Positions 9,086 through 17,915 are shown, counted from the stretch's first letter. The stretch is 64,000 nucleotides of DNA from Martelella limonii (GCF_013344475.1 NZ_JABUOU010000003.1:248001-312000), one strand, 5' to 3'. Made by a program: numbers and translations. Notes: a model not told the origin generated them from the sequence alone.

Positions 9086-9952
9086 ATGACGCAGCATCCA
9101 GCACTGAAGGCGGGCAACAGCGCGGTTATCACCGGGGGCGCCTCGGGTATCGGCCTTGCGAGCGCCAAGGCCTTCATCGATCTCGGCATGAACGTGATGA
9201 TTGCCGATCTGAAGGGCGAACGGCTGAAGCGCGCGGGCCATGAACTGGCGGCCCTTGCAGAGAAGAAGGGCGTGCAGGCCCTTGCCCACGCCACCGACGT
9301 CTCGGACCTTTCCGAACTGGAAGAGCTGGAACGCGCCGCCAACCGCGCCTTTGGCAATGTCCATGTCCTGATGAACAATGCCGGGATCCAGCCGCAGACC
9401 GGAATCTTCGGCAAGCAGATGCCGTGGGACCGCATCATCGACGTCAACCTCACCGGCGTGATCAATGGCACCCGCATCTTCGCGCCGGAAATGCGCGCCC
9501 ATGGCGAGCCGGCGGTGATCATCAATACAGGCTCCAAGCAGGGTATCACGACACCGCCGGGCAACCCCGCCTACAATGTCGCCAAGGCCGGCGTGAAGGC
9601 GTTTACCGAAGCGCTGCAGCACGAATTGCGCAATATCGAAGGCTGCAAGGTGGAAGCCCATCTGTTGATCCCGGGCTTCGTGTTCACGCCGCTGACGGCA
9701 GGCGAGCGCACCGAAAAGCCCGACGCCGCCTGGACGCCGGAACAGACCGTCGCCTTCATGCTGGAAAGCCTGAAGGCCGGCGACTTCTACATTCTCTGCC
9801 CGGACGGCGAGGTCGATCGCCAGACCGACGAAAAGCGGATGATGTGGGCGATCGGCGATATCGTCGAGAACCGCCCGCCGCTGTCGCGCTGGCATCCCGA
9901 CTATGGCGACGCCTTCAAGGCCTATCTGAACGGCGACGGACATGGCCATTGA
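9086..9952 (+). CDS. Short-chain dehydrogenase/reductase (SDR) family oxidoreductase
   Basis: A 288-residue Rossmann-fold oxidoreductase using NAD(P). The cofactor motif TGGASGIG near residues 15-22, NNAG (MNNAGIQPQ), a serine in the GSKQG segment and the catalytic Tyr/Lys pair YNVAKAG are all present, so it should be active. The ATG at 9086 is chosen because GGGAGGC precedes it. It overlaps the following TfoX-like gene by 11 bases, which implies translational coupling. Substrate unknown; the extended C terminus is longer than in the smallest classical SDRs. Confidence 0.85.
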   Translation: MTQHPALKAGNSAVITGGASGIGLASAKAFIDLGMNVMIADLKGERLKRAGHELAALAEKKGVQALAHATDVSDLSELEELERAANRAFGNVHVLMNNAGIQPQTGIFGKQMPWDRIIDVNLTGVINGTRIFAPEMRAHGEPAVIINTGSKQGITTPPGNPAYNVAKAGVKAFTEALQHELRNIEGCKVEAHLLIPGFVFTPLTAGERTEKPDAAWTPEQTVAFMLESLKAGDFYILCPDGEVDRQTDEKRMMWAIGDIVENRPPLSRWHPDYGDAFKAYLNGDGHGH

Positions 9953-10283
9953 CGAAGAGCTTGCGGCCCGCGTGCGCGACCGGCTCGAGGGGCTTGAAGG
10001 CCTGGGCGAGAAGAAGATGTTCGGCGGGCTGTGTTTTCTGATCAATGGCCATATGGTCGTCGCCGTCAGCCGGCGGAAGGGCGAAGGCCGCTTCCTGTTC
10101 CGCGTCGGCAAGGAAAACGCAGATGCCGCCGCAGGGCTCGGCCAGTCGGAACCGATGGTGCATGGCGGGCGCACGATGACCGGCTTCTATTTCGTCGATG
10201 CCGACGAGGTGAGCGAGGCGCATTTCGCGGAATGGATGTCGATCGCGGTGGAAAACGCCTATTCGCTGCCGCCTAAACCATAG
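9942..10283 (+). CDS. TfoX N-terminal domain protein
   Basis: A 113-residue protein consisting of the TfoX N-terminal domain alone (EKKMFGGLCFLINGHMV at residues 25-41 and a GRTMTGFYFVDADEV stretch). The domain was named after the competence regulator TfoX/Sxy, but single-domain forms are widespread in rhizobia and have no proven role. There is no C-terminal TfoX domain. It overlaps the SDR gene by 11 bases, so the two are translated together. No link to competence should be inferred from this gene alone. Confidence 0.8.
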   Translation: MAIDEELAARVRDRLEGLEGLGEKKMFGGLCFLINGHMVVAVSRRKGEGRFLFRVGKENADAAAGLGQSEPMVHGGRTMTGFYFVDADEVSEAHFAEWMSIAVENAYSLPPKP

Positions 10284-10362
10284 ACGCTCCGTCCATGGCA
10301 GCGCTCTTGTTTTCGTCCGGCCGCCCGCTCATATTGACGCCGACCCTTCGAATTCCATGCAA

Positions 10363-10382
10363 CCGCGCGGCATGCCGCGCGG
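10363..10382. promoter_or_regulatory. Perfect 20-base palindrome at the riboflavin synthase ribosome-binding site
   Basis: The segment is CCGCGCGGCA followed by its exact reverse complement, ending where the GGCGGGAGAG ribosome-binding site begins and 12 bases before the ATG. It could be a regulator site or an mRNA hairpin that hinders ribosome access. No FMN riboswitch core was seen in the 111-base leader. Confidence 0.45.
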
Positions 10383-10394
10383 CGGGAGAGCCTC

Positions 10395-11024
10395 ATGTAT
10401 ACCGGCATTGTCCAGGCCGTCCGGCCGCTCGCCGACATCACCGCCTATCCCGGCGGAAAGACCTTCACCATCGCCTTCACCGATGAACTGCTCGGCGCGT
10501 TGAAGCTCGGTGCCAGCGTCAATATCGAGGGCGTCTGCCTTTCGGTGACAGGCATTGACGGCGATCATGTCACCTTCGATGCGATGAATGCGACGCTCGA
10601 GCGCACCAATCTCGACCGGTTCAAGGCGGGCGACGGCGTCAACCTGGAACGCTCGGCCAAGATGACGGACGAGAATGGCGGTCACGTGATTGCCGGCCAC
10701 ATCGCAACCACGGCCATGGTGGAAGAGATCAGCACCGCCGAGGAACGCGCCTTCATAAGGTTCCGGGTGCCGGAGGAATGGGCGAAGTACATCTTTCCGC
10801 GCGGCTATCTGGCGGTCAATGGCTGCAGCCTGACGGTCGCCGAGGTGCACGGAAACCTCTTTACCATCAACCTGATCCCCGAAACCCTGCGGCAGACCAC
10901 GTTTCGCGATTACCAGCCCGGCGATCTTCTGAACATCGAGGTCGATCACCAGACCATGGTGCTGGTCGATGTGATCGAGCGCACCGTCACGCGCGTGCTG
11001 CCGGGGCTGATCACGAAGGCTTGA
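10395..11024 (+). CDS. ribC: Riboflavin synthase, alpha-subunit type
   Basis: A 209-residue enzyme that dismutates two 6,7-dimethyl-8-ribityllumazines to riboflavin. Two lumazine-binding barrels are visible: MYTGIVQ with GVCLSVT and GGHVIAGH in the first and second units, and NGCSLTVAE near residue 137. The second residue is Tyr rather than the usual Phe, and the TDENGGHVIAGHI region resembles the E. coli RibC subtype. The gene stands alone, away from other rib genes. The symbol follows E. coli usage (ribE in Bacillus). A second riboflavin synthase may exist elsewhere in the genome, which this window cannot show. Confidence 0.88.
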   Translation: MYTGIVQAVRPLADITAYPGGKTFTIAFTDELLGALKLGASVNIEGVCLSVTGIDGDHVTFDAMNATLERTNLDRFKAGDGVNLERSAKMTDENGGHVIAGHIATTAMVEEISTAEERAFIRFRVPEEWAKYIFPRGYLAVNGCSLTVAEVHGNLFTINLIPETLRQTTFRDYQPGDLLNIEVDHQTMVLVDVIERTVTRVLPGLITKA

Positions 11025-11136
11025 GGAACGCCGGACCGTTCGCAAAAATACGCCAGGCATCCCCGACCCACGGGGAGTCCGAGGCTATGTCAGGACAGGC
11101 AAGCGCGTGCCCCAGGCGTACGGCTCGCAAAAGAAA

Positions 11137-11156
11137 CTCCCCCTCGAAAGGGGGAG
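11137..11156. terminator. Hairpin between convergent riboflavin synthase and nucleotidase genes
   Basis: CTCCCCCT (11137-11144), a 4-base loop and AGGGGGAG (11149-11156) form a compact stem between two convergent stops. There is no T run, so its strength as an intrinsic terminator is uncertain. Confidence 0.5.
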
Positions 11157-11195
11157 ATCAAGGTTCCTGCAGCCCGAGCGGCTCGGACTTTTCGT

Positions 11196-12809
11196 CTACT
11201 TGGCGACGTTGACGATACGGCCGTCGGTGTAGGGCTCGTAGGGGCTGTTCATGCCGATATATTCGGCGACGACATCTTCCAGGTTGGGGCCGAAATCATA
11301 GGCGTTCATGCCCTTTTCCGCAAAGATCGCGTAGCCGTCGCCACCGCCGCGCACGTAATTGTTGGTGACGATGCCATAGGTGGCGTCCTCGTCGATCGGC
11401 GCGAACCCGCCATTGCCATCGGCAACCTCGACGGAAATGACGCGGCTGCCCGCCTCCTTGCTGGAATCATACGTGTATTTCATGCCCGAAACCTGCGGGT
11501 AGCGCCCGGCGCCCTCTTCGATCTCCGAAAGCCCGTTTTCGAGGGCCGCGATCACGTCGGCGCCCTTGAGCTGGAAGGTTGCGACCGTGTTCTGGAACGG
11601 CAGTACGGTCAGCACCTCGCCCATGGTGACGGTGCCCGCGTCGATCGAGGCGCGCACGCCGCCGCCGTTCTGGATCGCAAGCGTGATGCCCTGATCGGCA
11701 ACGCGCGCCAGCATGGCATCGGCGACGAGATTGCCCATCGAGCATTCCTCGGCGCGGCAGACGGTGCGGTCGCCGATGATTTCACCGGCAGATTCGCCGA
11801 CTTCCCGCTTCTTCAGCTCTTCAAGCGGCTCATTGAGTTCGGCAACACGGGCGGTGAATTCCTCATCGGGTTCGATCGAGGCATCGAGAAGAATGGGCGC
11901 ACCGGACACTGCGGTCAGCTTGCCGTCATCATCAAAGGTGAGGCTGAGATCGCCGAGATATTTGGAATAGGCATAGGCGGTTACGATCGGCACGTCGTCG
12001 CCCGAGGGGTTCTTCACCAGGGTCGGATAGGGACCGGCGGCCTTTTCATCGGTATTGGAAAGCAGGGTATGGCTGTGGCCGCCCACGATCACATCGATGC
12101 CATCGACGGCGGCCGCAATCTCCTGGTCACGCTTGTAGCCGACATGGGAGAGCAGGATGATCTTGTTGACGCCCTGCGCCTCGAGTTCGGGAACCGCCTT
12201 CTGCAGATAGGTGATCTCGTCTTCGAAGGTGATCTTGGGTCCGGGCGACGAGGTCTCGCCGGTGTCGGTTGCCAGAACCGAAACGACGCCAACCTTCTCG
12301 CCATTGAAATCGAAGACCTTGTAGCCTTCGAACTTGTCGTGGACGACGCTGTCTTCGGCAGCGATCGTGTTGCCGGACAGGATCGGGAAATCGATGGCGT
12401 CGATGAAGGCGAGCAGCTCTTCCGGCCCGTCATCGAACTCGTGGTTGCCGATCGCCATCGCATCGAAGCCGATGCCGTTCATGAATTCGGCAATCGGGGC
12501 GCCCTTGTACTTCGTGTAGAACATCGAGCCCTGGAACTGGTCGCCCGCGTCCAGCACCAGAAGGCTGCCTCCGGAAAGCGCCTCGCGCTTCTGCTCGACT
12601 GCGGTTTTCACCCTTGCGATGCCGCCGAAGCATTCGCCTGCCGTGGCTTCCTCGTCCGAGCAGGTCGAGTCGTATTTGTTGATCGCCTCGATCCGGGAAT
12701 GAAGGTCGTTGATATGGAGGACTTCAAGGTTGAAATCGGCAAATGCACTGCCGGCTGAAAGTGTCAGCGCAGTTGCCCCAAACAGGGCGGCTTTCAATAC
12801 GGAATTCAT
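11196..12809 (-). CDS. Periplasmic bifunctional 5'-nucleotidase / metallophosphoesterase (UshA-like)
   Basis: A 537-residue exported enzyme that should hydrolyse nucleotides or UDP-sugars outside the cytoplasmic membrane. A signal peptide covers about the first 22 residues (LKAALFGATALTLSAGSAFA). The N-terminal metallophosphoesterase domain shows INDLHSR, GNHEFDDG and GGHSH; the C-terminal nucleotide-binding domain shows QNGGGVR and a VTNNYVRGGGDGY segment. The ATG at 12809 is preferred because it begins the signal peptide and has a GGAG site upstream; an in-frame ATG at 12857 would spoil the signal. Substrate range is not determined. Confidence 0.9.
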   Translation of the reverse strand: MNSVLKAALFGATALTLSAGSAFADFNLEVLHINDLHSRIEAINKYDSTCSDEEATAGECFGGIARVKTAVEQKREALSGGSLLVLDAGDQFQGSMFYTKYKGAPIAEFMNGIGFDAMAIGNHEFDDGPEELLAFIDAIDFPILSGNTIAAEDSVVHDKFEGYKVFDFNGEKVGVVSVLATDTGETSSPGPKITFEDEITYLQKAVPELEAQGVNKIILLSHVGYKRDQEIAAAVDGIDVIVGGHSHTLLSNTDEKAAGPYPTLVKNPSGDDVPIVTAYAYSKYLGDLSLTFDDDGKLTAVSGAPILLDASIEPDEEFTARVAELNEPLEELKKREVGESAGEIIGDRTVCRAEECSMGNLVADAMLARVADQGITLAIQNGGGVRASIDAGTVTMGEVLTVLPFQNTVATFQLKGADVIAALENGLSEIEEGAGRYPQVSGMKYTYDSSKEAGSRVISVEVADGNGGFAPIDEDATYGIVTNNYVRGGGDGYAIFAEKGMNAYDFGPNLEDVVAEYIGMNSPYEPYTDGRIVNVAK

Positions 12810-12964
12810 GGCAAGCTCCTGAAACAGATGAAATATGCGGCAGATGCCGCCCGACACGAACGTAAGGCTGAAATGTGACGTTTTTTTCAGGGGTGACGCA
12901 AGTGTCGATTTCGGAGGAAGCCGGAAAATCCGGCTTCCCGTTCAGGAAACTGTGTAAAAGCGGC

Positions 12965-13489
12965 TCAGAAACTGCCGCCGGTCTGGGTGCCGCCATAACC
13001 ATAGGTCGGGGCCGTACCCGTGGTCGCGCCCGGCATCGTGGCGGCGACCTGGCCGGTTGTCGCCGGCGGGTTCATTGTCGGCACATCCTGCAGCGTGAAC
13101 CCGACGGGGGCCGCGCTCGGCTTGTAGAGCGAGAACTGCGCGCCCTGGCTTGGCGTGCAGTTCAGAAGATAGGGCGAATTCAGCATGCAGTTCACACGGC
13201 TCTGGGTCCGGCGAACGACGGAGGTCAACTCGATTTCGACCAGATTGCCGGTTTCGGTATAGGTGCCGATGGCAAGCGCGGTATTGCTGTCTGCCGTCAG
13301 CGTCTCGAACCTGCCGTTGGAGAAGTTGGAAATCACGCCATCCTTGTCGCGCCACTGGCCGTCAACGGCATTCACCGGCGCCGCGGGAAGCGACGGCGTC
13401 GGGCGTGCGCTGGGCTGGGGCGTGGCGGTGGTGCACGCGGACGCGAGGATGGAGGCAGCAATCAGGGTCAGGATCGGGGTCGTTTTCAC
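12965..13489 (-). CDS. omp10: Outer membrane lipoprotein, Omp10 family
   Basis: A 174-residue lipoprotein. The N terminus is a lipoprotein signal with lipobox LASAC, followed by a proline-rich linker (about residues 24-45). The core (DGQWRDKDGVISNFSNGRFETLT, SVVRRTQSRVNC, LLNCTPSQGAQFSLYK) matches my memory of Brucella Omp10, including the two conserved cysteines. The C-terminal 50 residues are low-complexity Pro/Thr/Gly. The GTG at 13489 is preferred because AAAGAG precedes it; a TTG at 13507 is an alternative. Function in the outer membrane is not established. Confidence 0.78.
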   Translation of the reverse strand: MKTTPILTLIAASILASACTTATPQPSARPTPSLPAAPVNAVDGQWRDKDGVISNFSNGRFETLTADSNTALAIGTYTETGNLVEIELTSVVRRTQSRVNCMLNSPYLLNCTPSQGAQFSLYKPSAAPVGFTLQDVPTMNPPATTGQVAATMPGATTGTAPTYGYGGTQTGGSF

Positions 13490-13602
13490 GGGCGCGCTCT
13501 TTCGCAATCGGTTTTAAATGTAACAAGGCGTATCTCGCTCTAAAAAGCAACTGCGCGAGAGGCCGTTTGGTTCCATCGGTTTGAGAGCGTTGCAATGAAG
13601 GC

Positions 13603-14079
13603 TCACCGCCCGGCGCTGGCACGGGACCGGCGGGCAAGGCTTTCGGCAGGCCATTCGGCCATCATGTCATAATAGGCTTGGAACACCCGCGCGCCCTCGG
13701 GCAGCGGCAGCCAGGGCAATTTCGTGCGGGTAAAGATATGCACGTCCGGCTGGAATCGGGCCGCCTCGTCAAGGGCCATGATCCGCACGAATCTCAGCCA
13801 GTCGCGCCGGCCGTAATCGCTATGGAGCGCCGCCCCGCATTGCCCGCACACGGCAACATCGTGCGGCCGGCCGCTGTCGGTGGGGAGCGAGCGGACCTCA
13901 GCCGTCCCGCGCGTGACCGTCAGGGCATCGGCCTCGATCAATCCGTTGATCGCAAATGGGCCGCCGGTCTGGCGCTGGCAATCGCGGCAATGGCAGGCAT
14001 GAATGAACATTGGCCGTCCCCGCATCCGAAACCGCACCGCGCCGCAGAAGCAGCCCCCTTCGAAAATTTCGTCCGACAT
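13603..14079 (-). CDS. GFA family protein (glutathione-dependent formaldehyde-activating type)
   Basis: A 158-residue zinc-binding protein of the Mss4-like/GFA fold. The cysteine ligands appear as GGCFCGAVRF at the N terminus, CHCRDCQRQTG in the middle and CGQCGAAL toward the C terminus. Members bind glutathione adducts, but most, like this one, are not proven formaldehyde enzymes. The ATG at 14079 begins the family N terminus. It is divergent from the SelW-like gene 126 bases away. Confidence 0.85.
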   Translation of the reverse strand: MSDEIFEGGCFCGAVRFRMRGRPMFIHACHCRDCQRQTGGPFAINGLIEADALTVTRGTAEVRSLPTDSGRPHDVAVCGQCGAALHSDYGRRDWLRFVRIMALDEAARFQPDVHIFTRTKLPWLPLPEGARVFQAYYDMMAEWPAESLARRSRASAGR

Positions 14080-14205
14080 TGCGCGCTCCCGCTTCCCGCC
14101 TCGCGAGAGAAAATCACGAAGCGGGCCGGGCGACAATGGCCTCTATGGTCTTGCATGGGTGGCTTGCGATTTCTAAGAATGGGCAAAGACCAATGGAAGC
14201 GTGTC

Positions 14206-14508
14206 ATGGCCGAGAAACCGAGAATCAGGATCGTCTACTGCTCGATGTGCAACTGGCTGATGCGGTCGGCCTGGATGGCGCAGGAATTGCTGTCCACATT
14301 CTCGCAGGAGCTTGACGCGGTCACGCTTGAACCGCGCACGGGCGGCATTTTCGAGATCTGGGTGGATGAGATCCTGATTTGGGAGCGCAAGCGCGATGGC
14401 GGTTTTCCGGGACCAAAGGAGCTCAAGCAGAAGGTTCGCGATATCATCGATCCGGAGCGGAATCTCGGCCATGTCGATCGCAACCCGGCCGAAACCGGGA
14501 CGCCCTGA
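14206..14508 (+). CDS. SelT/SelW/SelH family redox protein (Cys form)
   Basis: A 100-residue thioredoxin-like protein of the Rdx family. Its active site is CSMC near residue 12, where the animal selenoprotein has CxxU, so this is the cysteine form. The downstream GGIFEIWVDEILIWERKRDGGFP and the PGPKELKQKVRD helix are typical of the family. The ATG at 14206 has GGAAG six bases upstream; longer in-frame starts exist but lack family similarity. Role: probably thiol redox; no partner is suggested by the neighbours. Confidence 0.85.
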   Translation: MAEKPRIRIVYCSMCNWLMRSAWMAQELLSTFSQELDAVTLEPRTGGIFEIWVDEILIWERKRDGGFPGPKELKQKVRDIIDPERNLGHVDRNPAETGTP

Positions 14509-14609
14509 GGCCGGAGCGCTTGTGTTTCGGGGGTGGCTGAAGTTTTTGTCGCGAAAACGTCAAATACCCGTTGACTAATTCCGTGATGCCTCTTAAACGA
14601 GCGGTCGTT

Positions 14610-14696
14610 GCCCAGATGGCGGAATTGGTAGACGCGCCAGCTTCAGGTGCTGGTACTCGCAAGGGTGTGGAGGTTCGAGTCCTCTTCTGGGCACCA
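14610..14696 (+). tRNA. tRNA-Leu (anticodon CAG)
   Basis: An 87-base tRNA with a seven-base acceptor stem (GCCCAGA / TCTGGGC), an anticodon arm CCAGC-TTCAGGT-GCTGG giving CAG, a long variable arm as expected for leucine, GGTTCGAGTCC in the T arm and an encoded 3' CCA. Confidence 0.96.
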
Positions 14697-14748
14697 TTTT
14701 CCAAACATGATCAATGTGTTATCGCCGGTTGAGCCGGTCGATGACCGG

Positions 14749-15978
14749 TCATGCGGATTGCTTCATCCACCCCTGAATGTCCCCGATATCCATCGGCCTT
14801 GCAAACAGATAGCCTTGGCCGAGATTGACGCCGAGGCGGCTGAGCGTGGTGCGTTCTTCCTCGGTCTCGACCCCTTCTGCAATCGTGATCGCGCCCGTGT
14901 GGCGGGCGAAGTCGACCATGCCCAGCACCAGGGACTGCTTGGCGAGATTGTTGTCGATATCGCGCACCAGTTCGATATCGAGCTTCAATATATCGGGCTG
15001 CATGCGCAACAGCGCGATCAGCCCGGAAAACCCGGCACCGACATCATCCGCAGCGATTCGCACCCCGATCTGGCGCAGTGACTGAAGCGCAGAGGCAAGC
15101 TTGTCGTAATCCTCGACCACGTCATGCTCGGTGATTTCCACCACGAGGCGATCCGGAGCCATTCCGCTCACGGCCGCAAGCAGGGCGCCGCTCGCAATCG
15201 TCTGCGGCGAAGCGTTGAAGCCGATCGCCACGCCGGGCGGCAACCTGTCGAGCAGCGCGAGCGATTTTTCGATCGCGGCGATCTCGAGTTCCACCTGGCG
15301 CCCGACCTGCCGGGCCTCCTCGAACCAGACATCCGGCGTCCGTTCGCCCGGAAAGCGCGACAGCGCCTCGAACTTGATCGGCTTCCGGGTCTCCAGATCG
15401 ACCACCGGCTGGAGCACGACCTTGAAGCCGCTCTCGCCAAGCGCGAGATCAAGGCGCCTGTTGATGTCGGCGAGCTCCGCGCGCCGGCGCAGGCTGTCGT
15501 TGATCTGGCCTGCCGCAAGCCCCGCAAAGGTTTCCATCACCGAGAGGTCGCGCTCGGTCAGATCGGGATGCGGCGTGGAGCGCAGACAGCAGAACATGCC
15601 GTAAACGCTGCCATCCTCGCGGTAGACCGGCAGGCTCATATGTGCGCCGATCGGCAAATGCTGCGTGATCGGCATCGACACTGCAAGCGGGTATTTTGAT
15701 GTATCGGTGATCAGATTCGGCAAACGGCCTTCGAGAATGTGCTGGCAGTAGACCTGAGATAGCGGGATTTCAGATCCGGGTCCGGCAACCGCCTCGAAAC
15801 CCGGGGCGCTGACGGCGCGGAACACCGACATGCCATCGACGATTTCCGACAGGTAGGCGACTTCCATATCAAAATGGCTGCGCACGGTGTCGAGAATGAT
15901 ATCGACGGTGTCGCCGGACTGCACGGGAGCCGCGAGCGTCAGCGGCAGTGGAAGGGGAGCCATTTTTCTTACCCGCAT
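14749..15978 (-). CDS. GAF-EAL cyclic-di-GMP phosphodiesterase
   Basis: A 409-residue cytoplasmic protein. An N-terminal GAF sensor (about residues 25-160) is joined by a short helix to an EAL domain (about 175-405) without GGDEF. EAL motif residues are present: E204 in FEALSRF, Asn in FNASPQT, Glu in VVEITEHD, the Asp pair in AADDVGAGFSG, Lys in ILKLDIE and Glu in AEGVETEEE. The enzyme should therefore hydrolyse c-di-GMP, with the GAF domain sensing a small ligand. Loop 6 reads DDVGAGFSG instead of the usual DDFGTGYSS. A start at the ATG at 15963 is also possible. Confidence 0.88.
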   Translation of the reverse strand: MRVRKMAPLPLPLTLAAPVQSGDTVDIILDTVRSHFDMEVAYLSEIVDGMSVFRAVSAPGFEAVAGPGSEIPLSQVYCQHILEGRLPNLITDTSKYPLAVSMPITQHLPIGAHMSLPVYREDGSVYGMFCCLRSTPHPDLTERDLSVMETFAGLAAGQINDSLRRRAELADINRRLDLALGESGFKVVLQPVVDLETRKPIKFEALSRFPGERTPDVWFEEARQVGRQVELEIAAIEKSLALLDRLPPGVAIGFNASPQTIASGALLAAVSGMAPDRLVVEITEHDVVEDYDKLASALQSLRQIGVRIAADDVGAGFSGLIALLRMQPDILKLDIELVRDIDNNLAKQSLVLGMVDFARHTGAITIAEGVETEEERTTLSRLGVNLGQGYLFARPMDIGDIQGWMKQSA

Positions 15979-16074
15979 TCTTATGTTTGCAGGCAGACTA
16001 CAGTGGTCGATGGGTCATCGTCCAGACACAAGAGCGTATGTCGCGATGCAAAACAATGACCCGGCCACCCTGTT

Positions 16075-17190
16075 TCAGACCGCGACGCGAAACTGCGCGC
16101 CCTCCAGCTTCACGCAGTGGCCGCTCAGCGCCGATTGCTGGGCCGCGTGCCCCATGGCGACGGCCCACCACCCATCATCGAGACTAACCTCGACGGGACG
16201 CCCTTCCGTAACCGCCGCTGCAAAATTCTGATGCTGGTAAAAGGTCGAGCCATTGTGGTCGCCGGCCAGCAACAGCGCCGGGTCGACCGAAATCGTCTCC
16301 TCGCGCGGGCCCTTGGGGCTTCGGGGCGAATAGACCATCCGGGCCTCGGGCGGCGCGCCAAGTTCTGCCGGCCAGAACCGGGTGGGGCCGGGAACATGGC
16401 ACTCGATCTTGCCCTTCGGGCCGATCGCGGTGATCTCCTCCTGATAGCGCGCGCCCTCGGCGAACATGCACAGCTCAAGCGCCGCGCGGCTGCCGGAGGC
16501 GAAATCGACGATCACATAGGCATTATCCCAGATATCGGGGCGCTCATGGTCGTCGATGATCTCGTCCTTGTGGTTGACGGCCTGGCCGCCGCTTGCCATC
16601 ACCCGCACCGGATCGCTTTTCATCACAAGCCGCATCAGATCGAAGAAGTGGCAGCATTTTTCCACCAGCGTGCCGCCGGAATAGCGGTTGAACCGGTTCC
16701 AGTTGCCGACCTTGGTGAGAAACGGAAAGCGATGCTCGCGGATGGTCAGCATCTGAACGCCGCCGGTCGCGGCCTCCGCCTCGCCGAGAAGCCGCGCGAT
16801 CGGAGGCATGTAGCGATATTCCATCGCGACCCAGACCGGCGCCTGATACTGCGCCCGAAACGCGGAGACGCGCTCGGTGTCGGCGGGATCGGTAAACAGC
16901 GGCTTTTCGACCAGAAGCGGCAGCGGGCGGGTGCGCGCGACCTCCTCCATCTGGGCGAGATGAACATGATTGGGGCTTGCGATCAGCAGACAATTGATTT
17001 CGGGAACCGCGAGAAGATCGGCAACGCTGGCGCAGATCCTTGCCGCAGGCGCAAGCGCCGCCGCCTTTTCGCGCATCGCCGGATCCGGTTCGAAAATCGC
17101 GCCGACCTCCGCGTTGGGGAGAAGCGCGATATTGCGCAGATGTTCCTGTCCCATCATGCCGCAGCCGATGATGCCGTAGATTGCCTTCAC
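16075..17190 (-). CDS. Gfo/Idh/MocA-family NAD-dependent enzyme, candidate NAD-dependent sulfoquinovosidase
   Basis: A 371-residue protein with an N-terminal Rossmann fold (GCGMMG, residues 9-14), the catalytic-Lys motif EKP at 95-97, MEYRY at 123-127 and LVEKCCHFFDLM at 175-186. By sequence alone it is a sugar dehydrogenase-like oxidoreductase. The GntR gene is 11 bases upstream on the same strand, and divergent from them is a set matching sulfoquinovose desulfonation. NAD-dependent glycoside hydrolases of this fold (GH188 sulfoquinovosidases) are known to open such pathways, and no GH31 sulfoquinovosidase is present here. The glycosidase role is inference from context; a plain dehydrogenase is the alternative. 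Confidence 0.72.
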   Translation of the reverse strand: MKAIYGIIGCGMMGQEHLRNIALLPNAEVGAIFEPDPAMREKAAALAPAARICASVADLLAVPEINCLLIASPNHVHLAQMEEVARTRPLPLLVEKPLFTDPADTERVSAFRAQYQAPVWVAMEYRYMPPIARLLGEAEAATGGVQMLTIREHRFPFLTKVGNWNRFNRYSGGTLVEKCCHFFDLMRLVMKSDPVRVMASGGQAVNHKDEIIDDHERPDIWDNAYVIVDFASGSRAALELCMFAEGARYQEEITAIGPKGKIECHVPGPTRFWPAELGAPPEARMVYSPRSPKGPREETISVDPALLLAGDHNGSTFYQHQNFAAAVTEGRPVEVSLDDGWWAVAMGHAAQQSALSGHCVKLEGAQFRVAV

Positions 17191-17201
17191 GAAGCCTCCT
17201 C

Positions 17202-17915
17202 CTATTTAAGCCGCGCGACGTAACGCACCACCGCGGGATCAAACCATGTGTAAGAATATTCCGCCTTCATGCCGTCCTGCGCGGTCGACATCCGCTCCAC
17301 CTCCGGTACCGCCGCGCCCCGCGCGAGACCGAAATCCTCAGGTGCCCAGTCCGGGACGGCGCCAAGGCCCAGCCGGTCTTCCGCGCGCGTGATCCAGAGG
17401 TTCAGACGGGTGCGGTAGTAGAGGTAAAGGCTTTCCGAAAGGTCCTGCAGGGCAATCGTCTCGCAATAACCGGCATCCAGCCAGATCTCCTCAAGCGCGG
17501 CGAACCGGTTGCCGACGAGGCGGCGGCGGCGGATGCGATGCGCTTCAGCGCTGGCGCCGAATTCAGGCAGAAAATCTGGTTTCGGAAGACGGTCCACCGA
17601 GATCACCTTCGCCGTCGGCAGTCCGCCGCCCTCGATCAGCTCCAGCCGGAACATGGTATAGACGCTCGCCGGATCGGCGATCGCGCGCACGTAATTGCCG
17701 GAGCCCTGACGGCGCTCCAGCAGGCCGCGCTCTTCCAGTTCGGTAAGCGCCTTTCGAAGCGTGCCGACCGCGACATTGAGCTCCGCCGCAAGCTTGCGCT
17801 CGGGCGCAAGCTTCTCGCCATCGACCAGCCGGCCTGCCGCCAGATCGCGCACGATCAGCTCCACGATCTGAAGATAGATCGGCAGGCTGCCATCGTTCTG
17901 GGTTGGCGAAATCAT
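17202..17915 (-). CDS. GntR-family regulator (HutC/UTRA type)
   Basis: A 237-residue repressor-type protein. The N-terminal winged helix (residues about 10-75) shows LAPERKLAAELNVAVGTLRKALTELEERGLLERRQGSGNYV, and the C terminus is a UTRA ligand-binding domain. It sits 75 bases from the divergent monooxygenase gene and 11 bases before the Gfo/Idh gene, so it most likely controls both transcription units in response to the sugar or a phosphorylated intermediate. Confidence 0.88.
   Translation of the reverse strand: MISPTQNDGSLPIYLQIVELIVRDLAAGRLVDGEKLAPERKLAAELNVAVGTLRKALTELEERGLLERRQGSGNYVRAIADPASVYTMFRLELIEGGGLPTAKVISVDRLPKPDFLPEFGASAEAHRIRRRRLVGNRFAALEEIWLDAGYCETIALQDLSESLYLYYRTRLNLWITRAEDRLGLGAVPDWAPEDFGLARGAAVPEVERMSTAQDGMKAEYSYTWFDPAVVRYVARLK

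Noticed and set aside
8823-9104. 93-codon minus-strand frame in the argG-SDR gap
   Set aside because: No ribosome-binding site, no recognisable domain, and it overlaps the start of the SDR gene.
9942-10283. Natural competence regulator
   Set aside because: The protein has only the TfoX N-terminal domain and no competence genes are nearby.
10284-10394. FMN riboswitch before riboflavin synthase
   Set aside because: The 111-base leader lacks the conserved RFN core elements; only a simple palindrome was found.
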